Made by a program: the position numbers and the translations under genes
In this document: one piece after another, positions 63,792-64,000 of the stretch
Layout: every line of letters begins with the position of its first letter
Position numbering within the stretch: the stretch's first letter is position 1
Assembly: GCF_003945545.1 (NCBI RefSeq)
Contig: NZ_CP029617.1
Location: 4,821,001-4,885,000, forward strand
Reading direction: 5' to 3'
From: Streptomyces sp. WAC 01529
GTDB taxonomy: Bacteria; Actinomycetota; Actinomycetes; Streptomycetales; Streptomycetaceae
Length of the DNA: 64,000 nucleotides
Notes under the pieces: model-generated
Databases searched by the model: none
What the model was told of the DNA's origin: nothing
The model's input: the letters and a program-made list of their open reading frames with translations, nothing else

Positions 63792-64000
63792 TCGTCGCGA
63801 ACTCCCACATGGCGTTGCCGTGCGCGCGCGACTCACGGATGCCGCCCGTCTTCTTCGACGGGTCCGGCTTCGGCGTCGAGCCGTCGACCGCCGCGCTGAA
63901 ACCGATCGTGATCCCGTCGACGGTCGTGAACCGCACGACGTGCTCGATCGGCACCCCGTCCGAACCGGTGACGGTCCCCGAGCGCGAGGTGACGGCGTAC
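63763..64000 (-). CDS. Protein C-terminus of unknown family, 5' end outside window
   Basis: The minus-strand frame is open from the right edge to TAG at 63763-63765, giving 78 codons: YAVTSRSGTVTGSDGVPIEH, VRFTTVDGITIGFSAAVDG, a Lys/Pro segment, then GIRESRAHGNAMWEF and KVVVVP. The alternating hydrophobic pattern and KVVVVP end suggest a beta-rich domain of a secreted protein, such as the C-terminus of an L,D-transpeptidase, but SHGC is not in this part, so no function is assigned. Confidence 0.6.
   Translation of the reverse strand, partial: YAVTSRSGTVTGSDGVPIEHVVRFTTVDGITIGFSAAVDGSTPKPDPSKKTGGIRESRAHGNAMWEFATISKKVVVVP

Overview
This 64-kb window is chromosomal DNA of a high-GC actinomycete, almost certainly a Streptomyces. 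The codons have strong G/C third positions, GTG and TTG starts are common, NusG, L17, S3 and S9 carry acidic or low-complexity extensions, and the gene order rpmG, MaoC pair, murB, secE-nusG-rplKA, rplJL, rpoBC, rpsLG-fusA-tuf, S10/spc/alpha operons, truA, rplM-rpsI, glmM, coaA, acpS, nnr, alr, tsaE is the classical Streptomyces ribosomal and RNA-polymerase neighbourhood.

Layout. 1-7.2 kb: a partial NAD(P)-binding protein, a degenerate cytosine-deaminase-like amidohydrolase, tRNA-Thr and tRNA-Met, rpmG, a HadA/HadB-like MaoC pair, murB, adenosine deaminase and an aspartate-type aminotransferase. 7.4-21.8 kb: tRNA-Trp, secE, nusG, rplK, rplA, two LppX/LprG-like lipoproteins, an L10 leader with an attenuator, rplJ, rplL, rpoB and rpoC. 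21.9-28.3 kb: an accessory block on the minus strand placed between rpoC and rpsL. 28.5-50 kb: the str, S10, spc and alpha ribosomal clusters in uninterrupted order, with secY, adk, map, infA, rpmJ, rpoA and rplQ. 50-64 kb: truA, a membrane-anchored protein and a GT87-like enzyme in divergent arrangement, rplM-rpsI, glmM, a DUF389 membrane protein, coaA, acpS, a 0.6-kb G-rich repeat tract, nnr, alr, an alpha/beta hydrolase, tsaE, a 70-residue protein, and the end of an unidentified protein.

Most of the window is housekeeping. The exception is the accessory block. In transcription order it reads: a Crp-family regulator with an intact cyclic-nucleotide-binding signature; a class III nucleotide-cyclase-like protein; a STAND-like protein with a degenerate P-loop and HEAT-like repeats; an SPFH/band-7-like protein; a three-helix membrane protein resembling the Pycsar effector PycTM; and an M48 zinc metallopeptidase. 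Two junctions are ATGA overlaps. The cyclase C-terminus and the STAND-like N-terminus share a nearly identical glycine-rich motif of about 26 residues, the arrangement expected for amyloid/RHIM-like signalling between a sensor and its partner. A CRP-like palindrome lies between the regulator and the cyclase. I read this as a candidate cyclic-nucleotide-based conflict (Pycsar-like) system, more elaborate than the canonical two-gene form; the function is inference.

Other points worth a look: a 24-of-25-nt hairpin element shared by the rpsL and rpsJ leaders, 91-bp tandem repeats with perfect G-quadruplex motifs upstream of nnr, a series of apparently leaderless genes with a -10 box 6-8 nt before the start codon, and an isolated 7-bp inverted repeat upstream of the small ORF near the right end.
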